From an uncultured Paracoccaceae bacterium (GTDB lineage Bacteria > Pseudomonadota > Alphaproteobacteria > Rhodobacterales > Rhodobacteraceae), in assembly GCA_947495295.1 (NCBI GenBank), contig CANLYJ010000002.1, positions 558,001 to 622,000 of the forward strand: a stretch of 64,000 nt of DNA, given 5' to 3'. The position numbers and the translations under genes are program-made. This document shows, in pieces, positions 26,736-35,638 of the stretch (positions are counted from its first letter, which is position 1; each line of letters begins with the position of its first letter). The notes below the pieces were generated by a model. It ran no database searches, was not told the DNA's origin, and saw only the letters and a list, made by a program, of their open reading frames with translations.

Positions 26736-29183
26736 TCAGGCCTTCGCCCGCTTCCCCATGGGATCATAAAACGGTTTCAACTGCGCTTCCGCCTTGATGC
26801 GGGTGCCCATGATGTCGATTTCATAGGTACTGGCCAGCATATCGGCGACGGGCTCACCGGCTTGAGCGCATGGCACGTAACCCATGCCAATGGCAGCCCC
26901 CAGATGATGCCCATAACCACCCGATGACAGGTAACCTACAACCGCACCGTCCCGCAGGACAGGTTCGTTGTGGTACAGCAACGGCTCCGGATCGGTCAGT
27001 TTGAACTGGACCAACCGTTGCGCCAACCCGGCTTCGCGCTTGCGCAAGACAGCATCACGGCCAATGAAATCGGGTTTGTCGGTCTTCACCGCAAAACCCA
27101 GCCCTGCCTCAAGCACGTGATCCTCTGACGTAATATCATGACCGAAATGGCGGAACCCTTTTTCCATCCGGGCCGCATCCATCATATGCATCCCACACAG
27201 CTTTAGCCCCATATCCTTCCCGGCGGCATGCAGCACCTCGAAGACATGGGCAGCCATATCAGCGGACACGTAAACCTCCCACCCCAACTCGCCGACATAG
27301 GTTACCCGGTGGACACGGGCCAACCCCATGCCGATCTCAATCACTTGTGCTGTGCCAAACGGATTTGCGGCGTTCGAAAAATCAGCGGGCGAGACTTTTT
27401 GCAGCAACGCACGACTGTTCGGCCCCATCACTGCCAGCACGGCTTCACCGGCGGTGACATCTGTCATCACTACATTGAAATCACCCTGATGGCGCTGCAT
27501 CCATGTCTGATCGGCCAGCCTTGTGGCGGCGGGGGTGACCACCAGATAACAGGTTTCCGACAGGCGGGTGACGGTCACATCCGCCTCGATCCCTGCGCTG
27601 TTGTTGAGGAATTGAGTATAGACGATCTTGCCCACCGGCACGTCATAATCACCACCACCAATGTAGTTGATGAAGGCCATTGCATCGCGACCATCGACCC
27701 GGATCTTGCCAAAGGACGACATGTCATACATGCCCACATTGCTGCGGATGGCGTTGACCTCGGCAGCGACATTGCCAAAGAAATTCTGGCGCTTCCACGA
27801 ATATTCATATTCCGGCGCCTGACCGGCATTCGCAAACCAGTTGGCACGTTCCCAACCGGCTAGTTCCCCCATGACGGCACCCTGATCCAGTAAATGCTGA
27901 TGGAACGGCGTGCGCCGAATACCGCGCGCTGTAGCCTTTTGGCGGAACGGGAAATGATCGGCATAAAGCAGGCCCAGCGTTTCCTTTGATCGTTCAAACA
28001 GATAGGTCTTGTTACCCTGAAAAGGCTGCATCCGGCTGATATCAACATCGCCCAGATCAAATGGTTTCTCGCCCGCATCCATCCATTGCGACAAGGCCAT
28101 ACCGGCCCCGCCAGCGGACTGAATACCAATCGAATTAAAGCCTGCAGCGACCCAGACATTGTCCATCTCGGGGGTAAGCCCCAGATGATAGGCGTCGTCA
28201 GGGGTGAAACTTTCGGGGCCATTAAAGAACGTGTGAATCCCTGCTTCTGCCAGCATCGGCAACCGCTTTACCGCGGCCTCAAGGATCGGTTCGAAATGGT
28301 CGAAATCCTCGGGCAATTGGTCAAATTCGAAATCATCCGGGATACCGTTCATCGCCCAAGGTTTTGCATTGGGTTCAAACGCACCCAGCAGCATCTTACC
28401 CGCATCTTCCTTGTAATAGGCACATTCATCCGGCACCCGTAGGACTGGCATCTGTGTCAGCCCTTTGATCGCCTCGGTCACGATATAGAAATGTTCACAG
28501 GCATGCAGAGGCACGTTCACCCCCGCCATACGGCCCACCTCATGACCCCACATGCCGGCACAATTCACGATCATGTCGCAATCAATCCTGCCGCTCTCTT
28601 CACCGCTTTGCCAATCCACGGATGTCACACGGCGGCCATCGCGATTGATACCGGTGACGTTGGACCGTTCGGCCACGATCGCCCCGTTCTGGCGGGCACC
28701 TTTGGCCAATGCCAGCGCGATGTTGGCCGGGTCACCCTGTCCATCCAGCGGCAGATAAACACCCGCAGTCACCCCATCGATATTCAGATGTTCATAACGG
28801 TTCTTGACCTCGGCAGGCGAAATCTCTTCCACGTCAACGCCAAAGGCGCGCGCCATGCCCGCCTGACGGAAAATCTCTTCCTTGCGCTCTTCGGTCAGGG
28901 CCACGGTGATGGAACCACAGCGCTTGAAACCGGTGGCAACGCCCGTCTCGGCTTCCAGATTGCCATAAAGTTCCTGACTGTACTTGGCGAGCTTCGTCAT
29001 ATTCGCCGTCGCTCGCAGCTGCGCGATGAGCCCGGCGGCGTGCCATGTGGTGCCGGATGTCAGCTGTTTGCGTTCCAGCAGGACCACATCTTTCCAACCC
29101 AGCTTGGCCAGATGATAGGCAACCGAACAGCCGATGACGCCGCCGCCCATAATGACCACGCGGGCTTTGTTTGGAATGTTCAT
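26736..29183 (-). CDS. FAD-dependent dimethylglycine/sarcosine dehydrogenase-like protein with GcvT domain
   Basis: An 815-residue two-domain enzyme started at MNIPNKARVVIMGGG; a longer frame exists but overlaps the next gene. Residues 9-380 are a DAO-type FAD domain with VVIMGGGVIGCSVAYHLAKLG and the segment SGTTWHAAGL, whose His is the flavin-attachment residue in mammalian DMGDH/SARDH. The C-terminal half is GcvT-like (tetrahydrofolate binding), with VTYVGELGWEVYV near the end. Such enzymes oxidatively demethylate N-methylglycines and pass the one-carbon unit to folate. It is the last gene of a six-gene operon, one base after the homocysteine methyltransferase gene. Confidence 0.88.
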   Translation of the reverse strand: MNIPNKARVVIMGGGVIGCSVAYHLAKLGWKDVVLLERKQLTSGTTWHAAGLIAQLRATANMTKLAKYSQELYGNLEAETGVATGFKRCGSITVALTEERKEEIFRQAGMARAFGVDVEEISPAEVKNRYEHLNIDGVTAGVYLPLDGQGDPANIALALAKGARQNGAIVAERSNVTGINRDGRRVTSVDWQSGEESGRIDCDMIVNCAGMWGHEVGRMAGVNVPLHACEHFYIVTEAIKGLTQMPVLRVPDECAYYKEDAGKMLLGAFEPNAKPWAMNGIPDDFEFDQLPEDFDHFEPILEAAVKRLPMLAEAGIHTFFNGPESFTPDDAYHLGLTPEMDNVWVAAGFNSIGIQSAGGAGMALSQWMDAGEKPFDLGDVDISRMQPFQGNKTYLFERSKETLGLLYADHFPFRQKATARGIRRTPFHQHLLDQGAVMGELAGWERANWFANAGQAPEYEYSWKRQNFFGNVAAEVNAIRSNVGMYDMSSFGKIRVDGRDAMAFINYIGGGDYDVPVGKIVYTQFLNNSAGIEADVTVTRLSETCYLVVTPAATRLADQTWMQRHQGDFNVVMTDVTAGEAVLAVMGPNSRALLQKVSPADFSNAANPFGTAQVIEIGMGLARVHRVTYVGELGWEVYVSADMAAHVFEVLHAAGKDMGLKLCGMHMMDAARMEKGFRHFGHDITSEDHVLEAGLGFAVKTDKPDFIGRDAVLRKREAGLAQRLVQFKLTDPEPLLYHNEPVLRDGAVVGYLSSGGYGHHLGAAIGMGYVPCAQAGEPVADMLASTYEIDIMGTRIKAEAQLKPFYDPMGKRAKA

Positions 29184-29184
29184 G

Positions 29185-30060
29185 TTAAACGACCTTATGA
29201 CCTGCCGCGCGGATCGCATCCGCCATCGCAGCAATATGTTTCGGACCAACCTCGCAACAACCGCCGACAATCGTGGCACCCTTGGCAATCCAGCCAAGGG
29301 CTGCCTGTGCATAGGCGTCGGGCCCCAGATCACGCCGGGCGGTCAGGGCATCGACGGTGGGCTTGTCTTTGAGGAAATCATTGGTAATTTGGGTAAATGC
29401 ATTGGCATAGGCACCAAACGGCAGCGTGCCAGCAGCCAACACATCCATCGACGTGGTGATCGCCTCCGGGGCAGAGCAATTGACGAGGATCGCAGCCGCT
29501 CGGTCTGCCGCCAGTGGAATGGCATCTGCCAAAGCTTCACCCGAACGCAGCTTTGTCCCATCCTCATCATCGACTGTCAGGGCCAGCCAGATCGGTTCAT
29601 CGGCAACCGCAGCGCCATCCAGAATGGCATCGGCATGGGCCAGTGACGCCACGGTTTCGCAAATGATCAGGTCGCAACCGGATGCGAGGGCGCTCGCGAC
29701 CTCTGCATAAAGTGGCACCGCTGTTTCATGATCAGGATGCAGGTCAGGCCGGTATGACGCGGCCAGCGGCCCAATCGCGCCAGCCACTCGCGAAAACCCC
29801 GCAACCTCCTGCAACGCGCGGGCGTATAGTGCGGTGAACTGGCCTTCCAACGGTGTACCGGCAAGTCGGTCATGATGAATGGCATAGCTGTTGGTGGTAT
29901 GCACAGTTGCCCCCGCATCACGGTAATCGGCATGCACAGCGGCCACCATCCCCGGATGGTCCACCATCACTTGAGTGGACCATAGCGGTGTCGGCTCGTC
30001 ACCAGCGCGATGGATCAATTCCTGCCCCATCCCACCGTCCAGCAAGGTGATATCGGTCAC
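29185..30060 (-). CDS. Homocysteine S-methyltransferase family protein
   Basis: A 291-residue Pfam S-methyl_trans type TIM barrel. LLDGGMGQEL is the N-terminal barrel motif, and the three zinc-binding cysteines are recognisable in LVNCSAP and GGCCEVGP. The enzyme should move a methyl group from a small donor (betaine, S-methylmethionine or a similar sulfonium or ammonium compound) to homocysteine or a related thiol. Its place between a PNPOx-like gene and two N-methylglycine dehydrogenase-like genes makes betaine or a related methylated amine the most likely donor. Overlaps the preceding gene by four bases. Confidence 0.87.
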   Translation of the reverse strand: MTDITLLDGGMGQELIHRAGDEPTPLWSTQVMVDHPGMVAAVHADYRDAGATVHTTNSYAIHHDRLAGTPLEGQFTALYARALQEVAGFSRVAGAIGPLAASYRPDLHPDHETAVPLYAEVASALASGCDLIICETVASLAHADAILDGAAVADEPIWLALTVDDEDGTKLRSGEALADAIPLAADRAAAILVNCSAPEAITTSMDVLAAGTLPFGAYANAFTQITNDFLKDKPTVDALTARRDLGPDAYAQAALGWIAKGATIVGGCCEVGPKHIAAMADAIRAAGHKVV

Positions 30061-30515
30061 GGGTAAACCTCTGCAAATTTGGTTTTGTAAAGCGCGATCA
30101 TCTCATCCTCTGTCACGCCGTCATCATATGGCGGGGTCCAGATTATCTGGGCGCTGTTCAACCTGATCTCAACCAAACAACTGATACGACGGGCAAGATC
30201 ACCAAAGACATCCAGCCATTGCGGATGATGCGCGGTAAACCAATCCGACCCTTTGGGATGCAAAACCGCTGACCCTGCCGCACGGACGGCAATCCGGCGA
30301 AACGGGTCGATGAAATTCACCTCAACCGCCGGATTGGCCGTCAGGTTACGGCGGGTGCCGGGTGACCGGATATCGCTATAAGCAATAGTCTGATCATCCA
30401 GCACCAGAAACGTGCCCTTGGGTGACACCGCAGGCGCACCATCCGGGGTGACCGTCGCCACGAAACCCAAGGGGAACATGGCGATCAGGTCTTTCATCGC
30501 ATCGCTAAGCATCAC
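30057..30515 (-). CDS. Pyridoxamine 5'-phosphate oxidase-family (FMN-binding split barrel) protein
   Basis: A 152-residue split-barrel protein. It begins MMLSDAMKDLIAMFPLGFVATVTPDGAPAVSPKGTF, the typical FMN-binding start, followed by DDQTIAYSDIRSPGTRRNLTANPAVEVNF. The length suits a small FMN, F420 or haem-binding reductase rather than true PdxH. It overlaps the genes on both sides by four bases, so it is an integral part of the operon. Its role in demethylation is unknown; it could act as a flavin reductase or redox partner. Confidence 0.82.
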   Translation of the reverse strand: MMLSDAMKDLIAMFPLGFVATVTPDGAPAVSPKGTFLVLDDQTIAYSDIRSPGTRRNLTANPAVEVNFIDPFRRIAVRAAGSAVLHPKGSDWFTAHHPQWLDVFGDLARRISCLVEIRLNSAQIIWTPPYDDGVTEDEMIALYKTKFAEVYP

Positions 30516-32980
30516 GCGCGGATCCGTGCATTTTCAGGATCCCACAATGGCTGATCCTCTTGCACAGTCGCCTGATAGCGGGTGCCATAGATATCAACGG
30601 CAAGCTGGGTGCCGGGCGTGGCCAGATCGGCGCGCACCATGCCAAGGGCGATCGACTTGTTCACCCGATACCCCCAACCGCCGGATGTGGTTTCACCCAC
30701 AACATCGTCACCGGCCCAGATCGGGGACATGTAGGGCGCATCGGCATCACCCGCGTCATCCAGCGTCAGCGTGACAAAGCGTTTGGCGACACCCTGCTGT
30801 TTTTCGGATTGAATGGCGGCCTTGCCCGGGAAATCCTGCGGTTTATCCAGCTTGATAAATCGCTCCAGCCCACCTTGCAGCATGGAGTAATCGGTGGACA
30901 AATCGCCCTTCCAGGAGCGATACCCCTTTTCCAGCCGCAGCGAATTCAACGCATACATCCCGAATGGCTTCAGCCCGTGGGGTGCCCCGGCCCTCAGGAC
31001 GGTGTCAAACACCTTCGCGGTATCGGCAACCTGCGAATGAATTTCCCAGCCCAGCTCACCTGCAAAGGATACGCGAACCAACTGCACCCATGTGCCGTCA
31101 ATCTGCGCGGATTGATGGGTTAGCCAGCCTTTTGTCAGATCGGCACCGGAACAATCGGCCAGAATGTCGCGGGATTTCGGGCCAGTGAGAATCTGGCATG
31201 AAAATGCGGTTGTGACATCCTCCAGCTCAAATGCAGCATCGGCAGGCATATGATCGTGCAGCCATTCAAAATCATGCCATTGGGCGGTGGCGGCGGTGAT
31301 CAGGAAAAAGAAATCATCCTCCAACCGCATCGCCGACATTTCCGTCTGAATACGGCCACGGCTGTCAGCGAAGTAAAGCAGACCAATTCGGCCCACCTTC
31401 GGAATGCCGCCGGTGCAGAGACCGCGCAGGAATTCTGCCGCACCCTCACCCTTTAGCCGGTAGCGCGAAAACCCGGGCAGATCGAGGATACCGGCCGTAT
31501 CGCGTACCGCCTCACATTCTTCGCGCACACGCGGCTCCCACGGGCCGGAACGGTCCCATGTCTCGGTCGCCGCAAGCGATGTATTATCGCCATCCTGAGC
31601 ATACCAGTTCGCGCGTTCCCATCCATTATAAGCACCCATCTGGCCACCCATTTCACGAACCTTTGCATCAACCGGGGACAGTTTCTTGTCACGGCCGGCG
31701 GGCCATTCGTGATGCGGGAAATGCATGGCGTATTCATGGCCATAAACCTCCACGGCCTTGGCGTGGCAGTAGTCAAAATCTGTGTAATCGGTGTAGCGGC
31801 GGGGGTCGACGGCCCACATATCCCACTCCGTCTGGCCATCGACGATCCATTCAGCCGCCACCTTGCCCGCACCACCGCCTTGGGTGATGCCAAAGGTGAA
31901 CACACAGGCCTCAAAGGCGTTTTTGACCCCCGGCATCGGGCCGATCAGGGGCAGACCGTCAGGTGCATAGGGGATCGGGCCGTTGATTACACGGCCAACA
32001 CCGGCGGTGCCCAGCAGGGGCACGCGAGCCATGGCATCCTCAATGTACCATTCCAACCGCTCTAGATCGTCGGGATATAGCTGGAAGGAAAAATCATCGG
32101 GCTGCGGATCATCCGGGGTCACCCAATGGGCCTTGCAGTTGCGCTCATAAGGGCCAAGGTTCAACCCGTTCTTATCCTGCCGCAGGTAATACGAACTGTC
32201 GACATCGCGCAACAGCGGGACCTTGTGGCCGTTGGCCTCGGTCCATGCTTTCAGTTCGGGGATTTCATCGGTCAGGAAATACTGGTGTGACATGGTGACC
32301 ATGGGAACAGTGCGACCGCCATAAGGTTTGAACCATTCACCAAAGGTCTGGGCATAGTAACCGGCAGCGTTCACCACCTTTTCACAGGCGATATCACCCT
32401 TTTCGGTATGGACGATCCATGTGCCGTTGGGCTGCTGGGTGACACCGGTGGCGGAACAGAAACGTTCGATCTTGGCGCCCATCTGCCGGGCACCCTTGGC
32501 CAGGGCCTGTGTCAGCTGGGCGGGGTCGATATCGCCATCATCGGGGTCATATAGCGTGCCTTCCAGTTCATGGGTTTCCAGAAACGGATACATCTCCTGC
32601 GCTTCATCGGGGGTCATCAGCTTCAGGTTCAGACCCTGATAATTCGCCATACCCATGGCGCGGGCAAACTCTTGCATCCGCTCTTTGGAGTGGGCCAGAC
32701 GGATCGAACCGGTGACGTGGTAGTTCATCGGATAATCAACCTCTTCCGCCAGCCCCTTATAAAGACCCAGCGAGTACCGCTGCATGTTCATCACCGCCCA
32801 TGAGGTGCTGAACGACGGGCAGTTGCCAGCGGCATGCCACGTGGACCCGGCCGTCAATTCGTTCTTTTCCAAAAGGACACAATCGGTCCAACCCTTCTTG
32901 GCAAGGTGATACAAGGTGGATACGCCGACCACACCGCCGCCGATAATGACCACGCGGGCCGATGTTGGAAAATCAGACAT
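30512..32980 (-). CDS. Second FAD-dependent dimethylglycine/sarcosine dehydrogenase-like protein with GcvT domain
   Basis: An 822-residue paralogue of the last gene of the operon, with the same order of FAD domain and GcvT domain. VVIIGGGVVGVSTLYHLAKKG binds FAD and AGSTWHAAGNCPSFSTSWAVMNM holds the presumptive flavin-linking His; the residues after it differ clearly from the paralogue (AGLIAQL there). VSFAGELGWEIHS lies in the C-terminal folate-type domain. Two non-identical copies in one operon suggest successive demethylations, for example dimethylglycine then sarcosine, or two different donors. Confidence 0.87.
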   Translation of the reverse strand: MSDFPTSARVVIIGGGVVGVSTLYHLAKKGWTDCVLLEKNELTAGSTWHAAGNCPSFSTSWAVMNMQRYSLGLYKGLAEEVDYPMNYHVTGSIRLAHSKERMQEFARAMGMANYQGLNLKLMTPDEAQEMYPFLETHELEGTLYDPDDGDIDPAQLTQALAKGARQMGAKIERFCSATGVTQQPNGTWIVHTEKGDIACEKVVNAAGYYAQTFGEWFKPYGGRTVPMVTMSHQYFLTDEIPELKAWTEANGHKVPLLRDVDSSYYLRQDKNGLNLGPYERNCKAHWVTPDDPQPDDFSFQLYPDDLERLEWYIEDAMARVPLLGTAGVGRVINGPIPYAPDGLPLIGPMPGVKNAFEACVFTFGITQGGGAGKVAAEWIVDGQTEWDMWAVDPRRYTDYTDFDYCHAKAVEVYGHEYAMHFPHHEWPAGRDKKLSPVDAKVREMGGQMGAYNGWERANWYAQDGDNTSLAATETWDRSGPWEPRVREECEAVRDTAGILDLPGFSRYRLKGEGAAEFLRGLCTGGIPKVGRIGLLYFADSRGRIQTEMSAMRLEDDFFFLITAATAQWHDFEWLHDHMPADAAFELEDVTTAFSCQILTGPKSRDILADCSGADLTKGWLTHQSAQIDGTWVQLVRVSFAGELGWEIHSQVADTAKVFDTVLRAGAPHGLKPFGMYALNSLRLEKGYRSWKGDLSTDYSMLQGGLERFIKLDKPQDFPGKAAIQSEKQQGVAKRFVTLTLDDAGDADAPYMSPIWAGDDVVGETTSGGWGYRVNKSIALGMVRADLATPGTQLAVDIYGTRYQATVQEDQPLWDPENARIRA

Positions 32981-32989
32981 GGATGCTCC

Positions 32990-33373
32990 CTAGTATTTGT
33001 CGATATGCGGCGCGTCGTCCGCAATGTTGTAGTAAGTGCCTTTATCGGCGCAAAAAATGTGCTTGCCGGGTTTCAGATCATGCGGCGTGTCAATGCAGCC
33101 CGCCGCAATGCCGATCCCGTCTTCGTCATTCATCCGGTAGAACAAGCTTGATCCGCAGTGCTGGCAAAAACCGCGTTTGGCCCAGTCGGAAGATGCGTAC
33201 CAACGCAGCCCGTCATCGCGGGTAAAGGTCAGATCGGCAATGGGGGCATTAGTGGCCGCCCAATGATGCCCGCTGGTACGGCGACATTGCCCGCAATGGC
33301 AAAAGGTAACAGCAGCGCGCAGGTTCTTGACCTCAAACGCGACAGCACCGCATTCACATTGGCCTTTATGCAT
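32990..33373 (-). CDS. GFA/CENP-V-family zinc protein
   Basis: A 127-residue protein with the full GFA pattern: CECGAVAFEV, FCHCGQCRR, and FCQHCGSSLFYR, giving the CxC, CxxC and CxxC zinc ligands. The start at 33373 (MHKGQCECG) is chosen because it begins at the domain and leaves an 11-base gap after the regulator. The family is named after glutathione-dependent formaldehyde activation. Next to dehydrogenases that can release formaldehyde when folate is limiting, a formaldehyde-handling role is a reasonable inference. It is nine bases before the second dehydrogenase gene. Confidence 0.87.
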   Translation of the reverse strand: MHKGQCECGAVAFEVKNLRAAVTFCHCGQCRRTSGHHWAATNAPIADLTFTRDDGLRWYASSDWAKRGFCQHCGSSLFYRMNDEDGIGIAAGCIDTPHDLKPGKHIFCADKGTYYNIADDAPHIDKY

Positions 33374-33384
33374 GACAGCCCTCT

Positions 33385-33954
33385 TCAATAGACCGGCGGC
33401 GCGATCACCCAGATCGCCTCGCAAGTGGTGGAATACGGGTTGGCCCAACGATAAGGCTCGCCCTTAATGCGGAAACTGTCACCGGGCCGCAGGTGATAGC
33501 AGGTGCCGCCGATCCAGACATCCAAGCGGCCTGACAGAATATAGGCGACCTCCTGCGTCGGGCGGGTCACTGTCTCGGGCAGGGTAGCGCCCGGTTCAAA
33601 TGTGGAATGGACCATCTCAAAATCATCGGTCAGATCGGGGGATAACAGCGCCTCGACCAGCCCGGCTTTGCGCGACCCCAACGGGCGGCGGGCATCACGG
33701 CGCACGATACGGCCTTCTTCGCCAGCCGCCGCCGCCACGCGAAACAGGCTGGATACTGATACATCCAGAACCCGTGCCAGATCGCGCAGATCATCCACAC
33801 TGGGTGAAGAAATATCGCGTTCAATCTGGCTCAGCCACCCAACTGACCGGCCCAGCGACGCCGCCAGATCAACCAGCGTCAGCCCGCGTGCCTTACGCAG
33901 CGCGCGTATATCGGCCCCCAGCGTCCGCAACTCTTTTGGCATGTCGTGCAGCAT
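33385..33954 (-). CDS. XRE-family regulator with cupin sensor domain
   Basis: A 189-residue regulator. Residues 10-65 form an XRE helix-turn-helix (LRKARGLTLVDLAASLGRSVGWLSQIERDISSPS), and the C-terminal half is a cupin (PTQEVAYILSGRLDVWIGGTCYHLRPGDSF). This architecture is frequent in regulators of polyamine, betaine and dimethylglycine catabolism, where the cupin may sense a small metabolite. It is the first gene of the leftward operon and probably controls it and itself. Confidence 0.9.
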   Translation of the reverse strand: MLHDMPKELRTLGADIRALRKARGLTLVDLAASLGRSVGWLSQIERDISSPSVDDLRDLARVLDVSVSSLFRVAAAAGEEGRIVRRDARRPLGSRKAGLVEALLSPDLTDDFEMVHSTFEPGATLPETVTRPTQEVAYILSGRLDVWIGGTCYHLRPGDSFRIKGEPYRWANPYSTTCEAIWVIAPPVY

Positions 33955-34056
33955 GGCGTCCTGATGAAAAAATCACTCCCTTTTTCACAGAAAACACGAT
34001 TCCATGAAATTCCAAAGCACTTTTTCATTGGCGAGGGTGCCGAAATAAAGTTCGCC

Positions 34057-34512
34057 TTATTGGGCAAACACAGATTGCAGAATCCCGGCCAGCGCAGCGG
34101 CATCCGCATCATCAAATGCATCCGGCTGTTCGCTGTCGATATCAAACACGGCAATCAGGGTTCCGGCCTTATCCCACACCGGCAAAACAATCTCGGACCG
34201 GGTCGATGATGCGCAGGCAATATGGCCTTCAAACGCCTCCACATCGGCGACCAACTGGACCTCGCCGCTCCGGGCAGCTGCGCCGCAAACACCCCGCGAA
34301 AACGGGATCACCAAACAGCCATGCCCACCTTGATACGGGCCAATCTTCATCAATTCAGGCGCAACGACGCGATAAAAACCGGTCCAATCAAACCGATCAT
34401 CGCTGTGATGCACTTCGCAGGCAAGCGTGGCCATGAGGGCAATGACATCATCCTCACCATCGGTCAGGGCGGCTATTGTTTTTGCCAATAGGTCATAATC
34501 CACGCGCGTCAT
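34057..34512 (-). CDS. Free methionine-(R)-sulfoxide reductase (GAF domain)
   Basis: A 151-residue single GAF-domain protein of fRMsr type. The three cysteines used in the known mechanism are present at C66 (GGHGCLVIP), C76 (GVCGAAAR) and C100 (HIACASSTRSEIVLP). The enzyme reduces free Met-R-sulfoxide to methionine and relieves oxidative damage. The ATG at 34512 is chosen because the domain begins there and AAAGGCC stands before it; a start 30 bases upstream is possible. It follows the DUF1513 gene at 34 bases and may be read from the same iron-linked transcript. Confidence 0.88.
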   Translation of the reverse strand: MTRVDYDLLAKTIAALTDGEDDVIALMATLACEVHHSDDRFDWTGFYRVVAPELMKIGPYQGGHGCLVIPFSRGVCGAAARSGEVQLVADVEAFEGHIACASSTRSEIVLPVWDKAGTLIAVFDIDSEQPDAFDDADAAALAGILQSVFAQ

Positions 34513-34546
34513 ATCCGGGCCTTTCGGTATCAAAGAATGCAATCAG

Positions 34547-35638
34547 TCAGCTATGTCGATGATCAATATTGCGCAAGCTGACAAGGTGGTTGTCCCATTG
34601 CAAGCCCGGTGTCGGGCGGACGTCAGTGGCTTGCCCGGCAACATGCACGAGCTGCCCCTGACCCGTTGTCACCAGCGCACCACCCGCCGCCGCCGCCGCC
34701 CCACAGGCATCTGCAAACGCCGTTTCAAACGCCAAGGCACCGGTGCCGACATCATAATGCTGGATCAGCCCGCCGCGTGGCGACGTGGCGATGATCTGTT
34801 GCTCACCTTGCGAGAAAGCCACGCTGCCGACATAGCCCTGCATCGGGCGCAAATCAGGCGCGGTTAGCAGGGTCATGGAACGCCCACGTTCATGCAAGCC
34901 AACCAACGCATGCGGATCGGTGTCACCCTGCCACTGCATCCCGACGGCCACCCGGCCGTCACGGGCAACGGCCAGATGCCGGATCGAATTCTTGTGCCAT
35001 TCTTGCGCAAGTGCAGCGGTTTCAACTACCACGTCGTCCACAACATAGGCCAGATTGGGGCGCATGGTTGGTATATTCAATTTGGCCCGGCCACTCTCAG
35101 GATGCGTATCAATGCCACCATTGGCAATGACCAGCGTATCGGTCCCCGGCAGACGCTTCAGGTCATGCGGGCCAATCCCGCCACTGCTGAACTCGGCAGT
35201 GCGGATATATCCGTGCGCGGCATCCCAGACGCCGATGCGACCCTCACCGCTTTCATAGTCATTCTCGGTCGTGAACAGCCATGTGCCATCGCGGCTGAAT
35301 GTGCCGTGGCCGTAAAAATGACGACCGGCAGGGGCTTCCAGCGCTTTGCGCGGCTCACCCGTCAAGCAATCAATGACCATGGCATATGTGCCCGGACGGC
35401 GGGCAAAAGCCACGGCCTCGGGGCGCTGCGGGTGTGCCGCTGCCGCATGGCCACGGGCAGGCAGCGGGATTTCAAACAGGATGTCGCGCTGGGCGTTGAT
35501 GCCACACAGAACGAAGCTGCCATCAACCCGGGCCGCTGCCGCCAGAAAGGCTGGCCCGCCAGCCTCTGCCCATGTCGCGGCAGGGGCCACACCCGCTGCT
35601 AATAACCCGGCGAGAAATGCGCGTCGGTTGGTCATCAA
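34547..35638 (-). CDS. DUF1513 protein, exported
   Basis: A 363-residue protein with a twin-arginine-like signal (NRRAFLAGLLAAGVAPAATWA), so it may be exported folded. The mature part is a beta-propeller-like sequence with repeats such as GHGTFSRDGTWLFTTENDY and HDLKRLPGTDTLVIANGG, matching DUF1513. This family occurs almost only beside imelysins and DUF1111 di-haem proteins in putative iron-uptake loci, which is the context here. It overlaps the upstream imelysin gene by four bases. Biochemical function is unknown. Confidence 0.85.
   Translation of the reverse strand: MMTNRRAFLAGLLAAGVAPAATWAEAGGPAFLAAAARVDGSFVLCGINAQRDILFEIPLPARGHAAAAHPQRPEAVAFARRPGTYAMVIDCLTGEPRKALEAPAGRHFYGHGTFSRDGTWLFTTENDYESGEGRIGVWDAAHGYIRTAEFSSGGIGPHDLKRLPGTDTLVIANGGIDTHPESGRAKLNIPTMRPNLAYVVDDVVVETAALAQEWHKNSIRHLAVARDGRVAVGMQWQGDTDPHALVGLHERGRSMTLLTAPDLRPMQGYVGSVAFSQGEQQIIATSPRGGLIQHYDVGTGALAFETAFADACGAAAAAGGALVTTGQGQLVHVAGQATDVRPTPGLQWDNHLVSLRNIDHRHS

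Noticed and set aside
28491..29372. Plus-strand frame of 293 codons
   Set aside because: Antisense to the dimethylglycine dehydrogenase-like gene, which carries unmistakable FAD-binding motifs.
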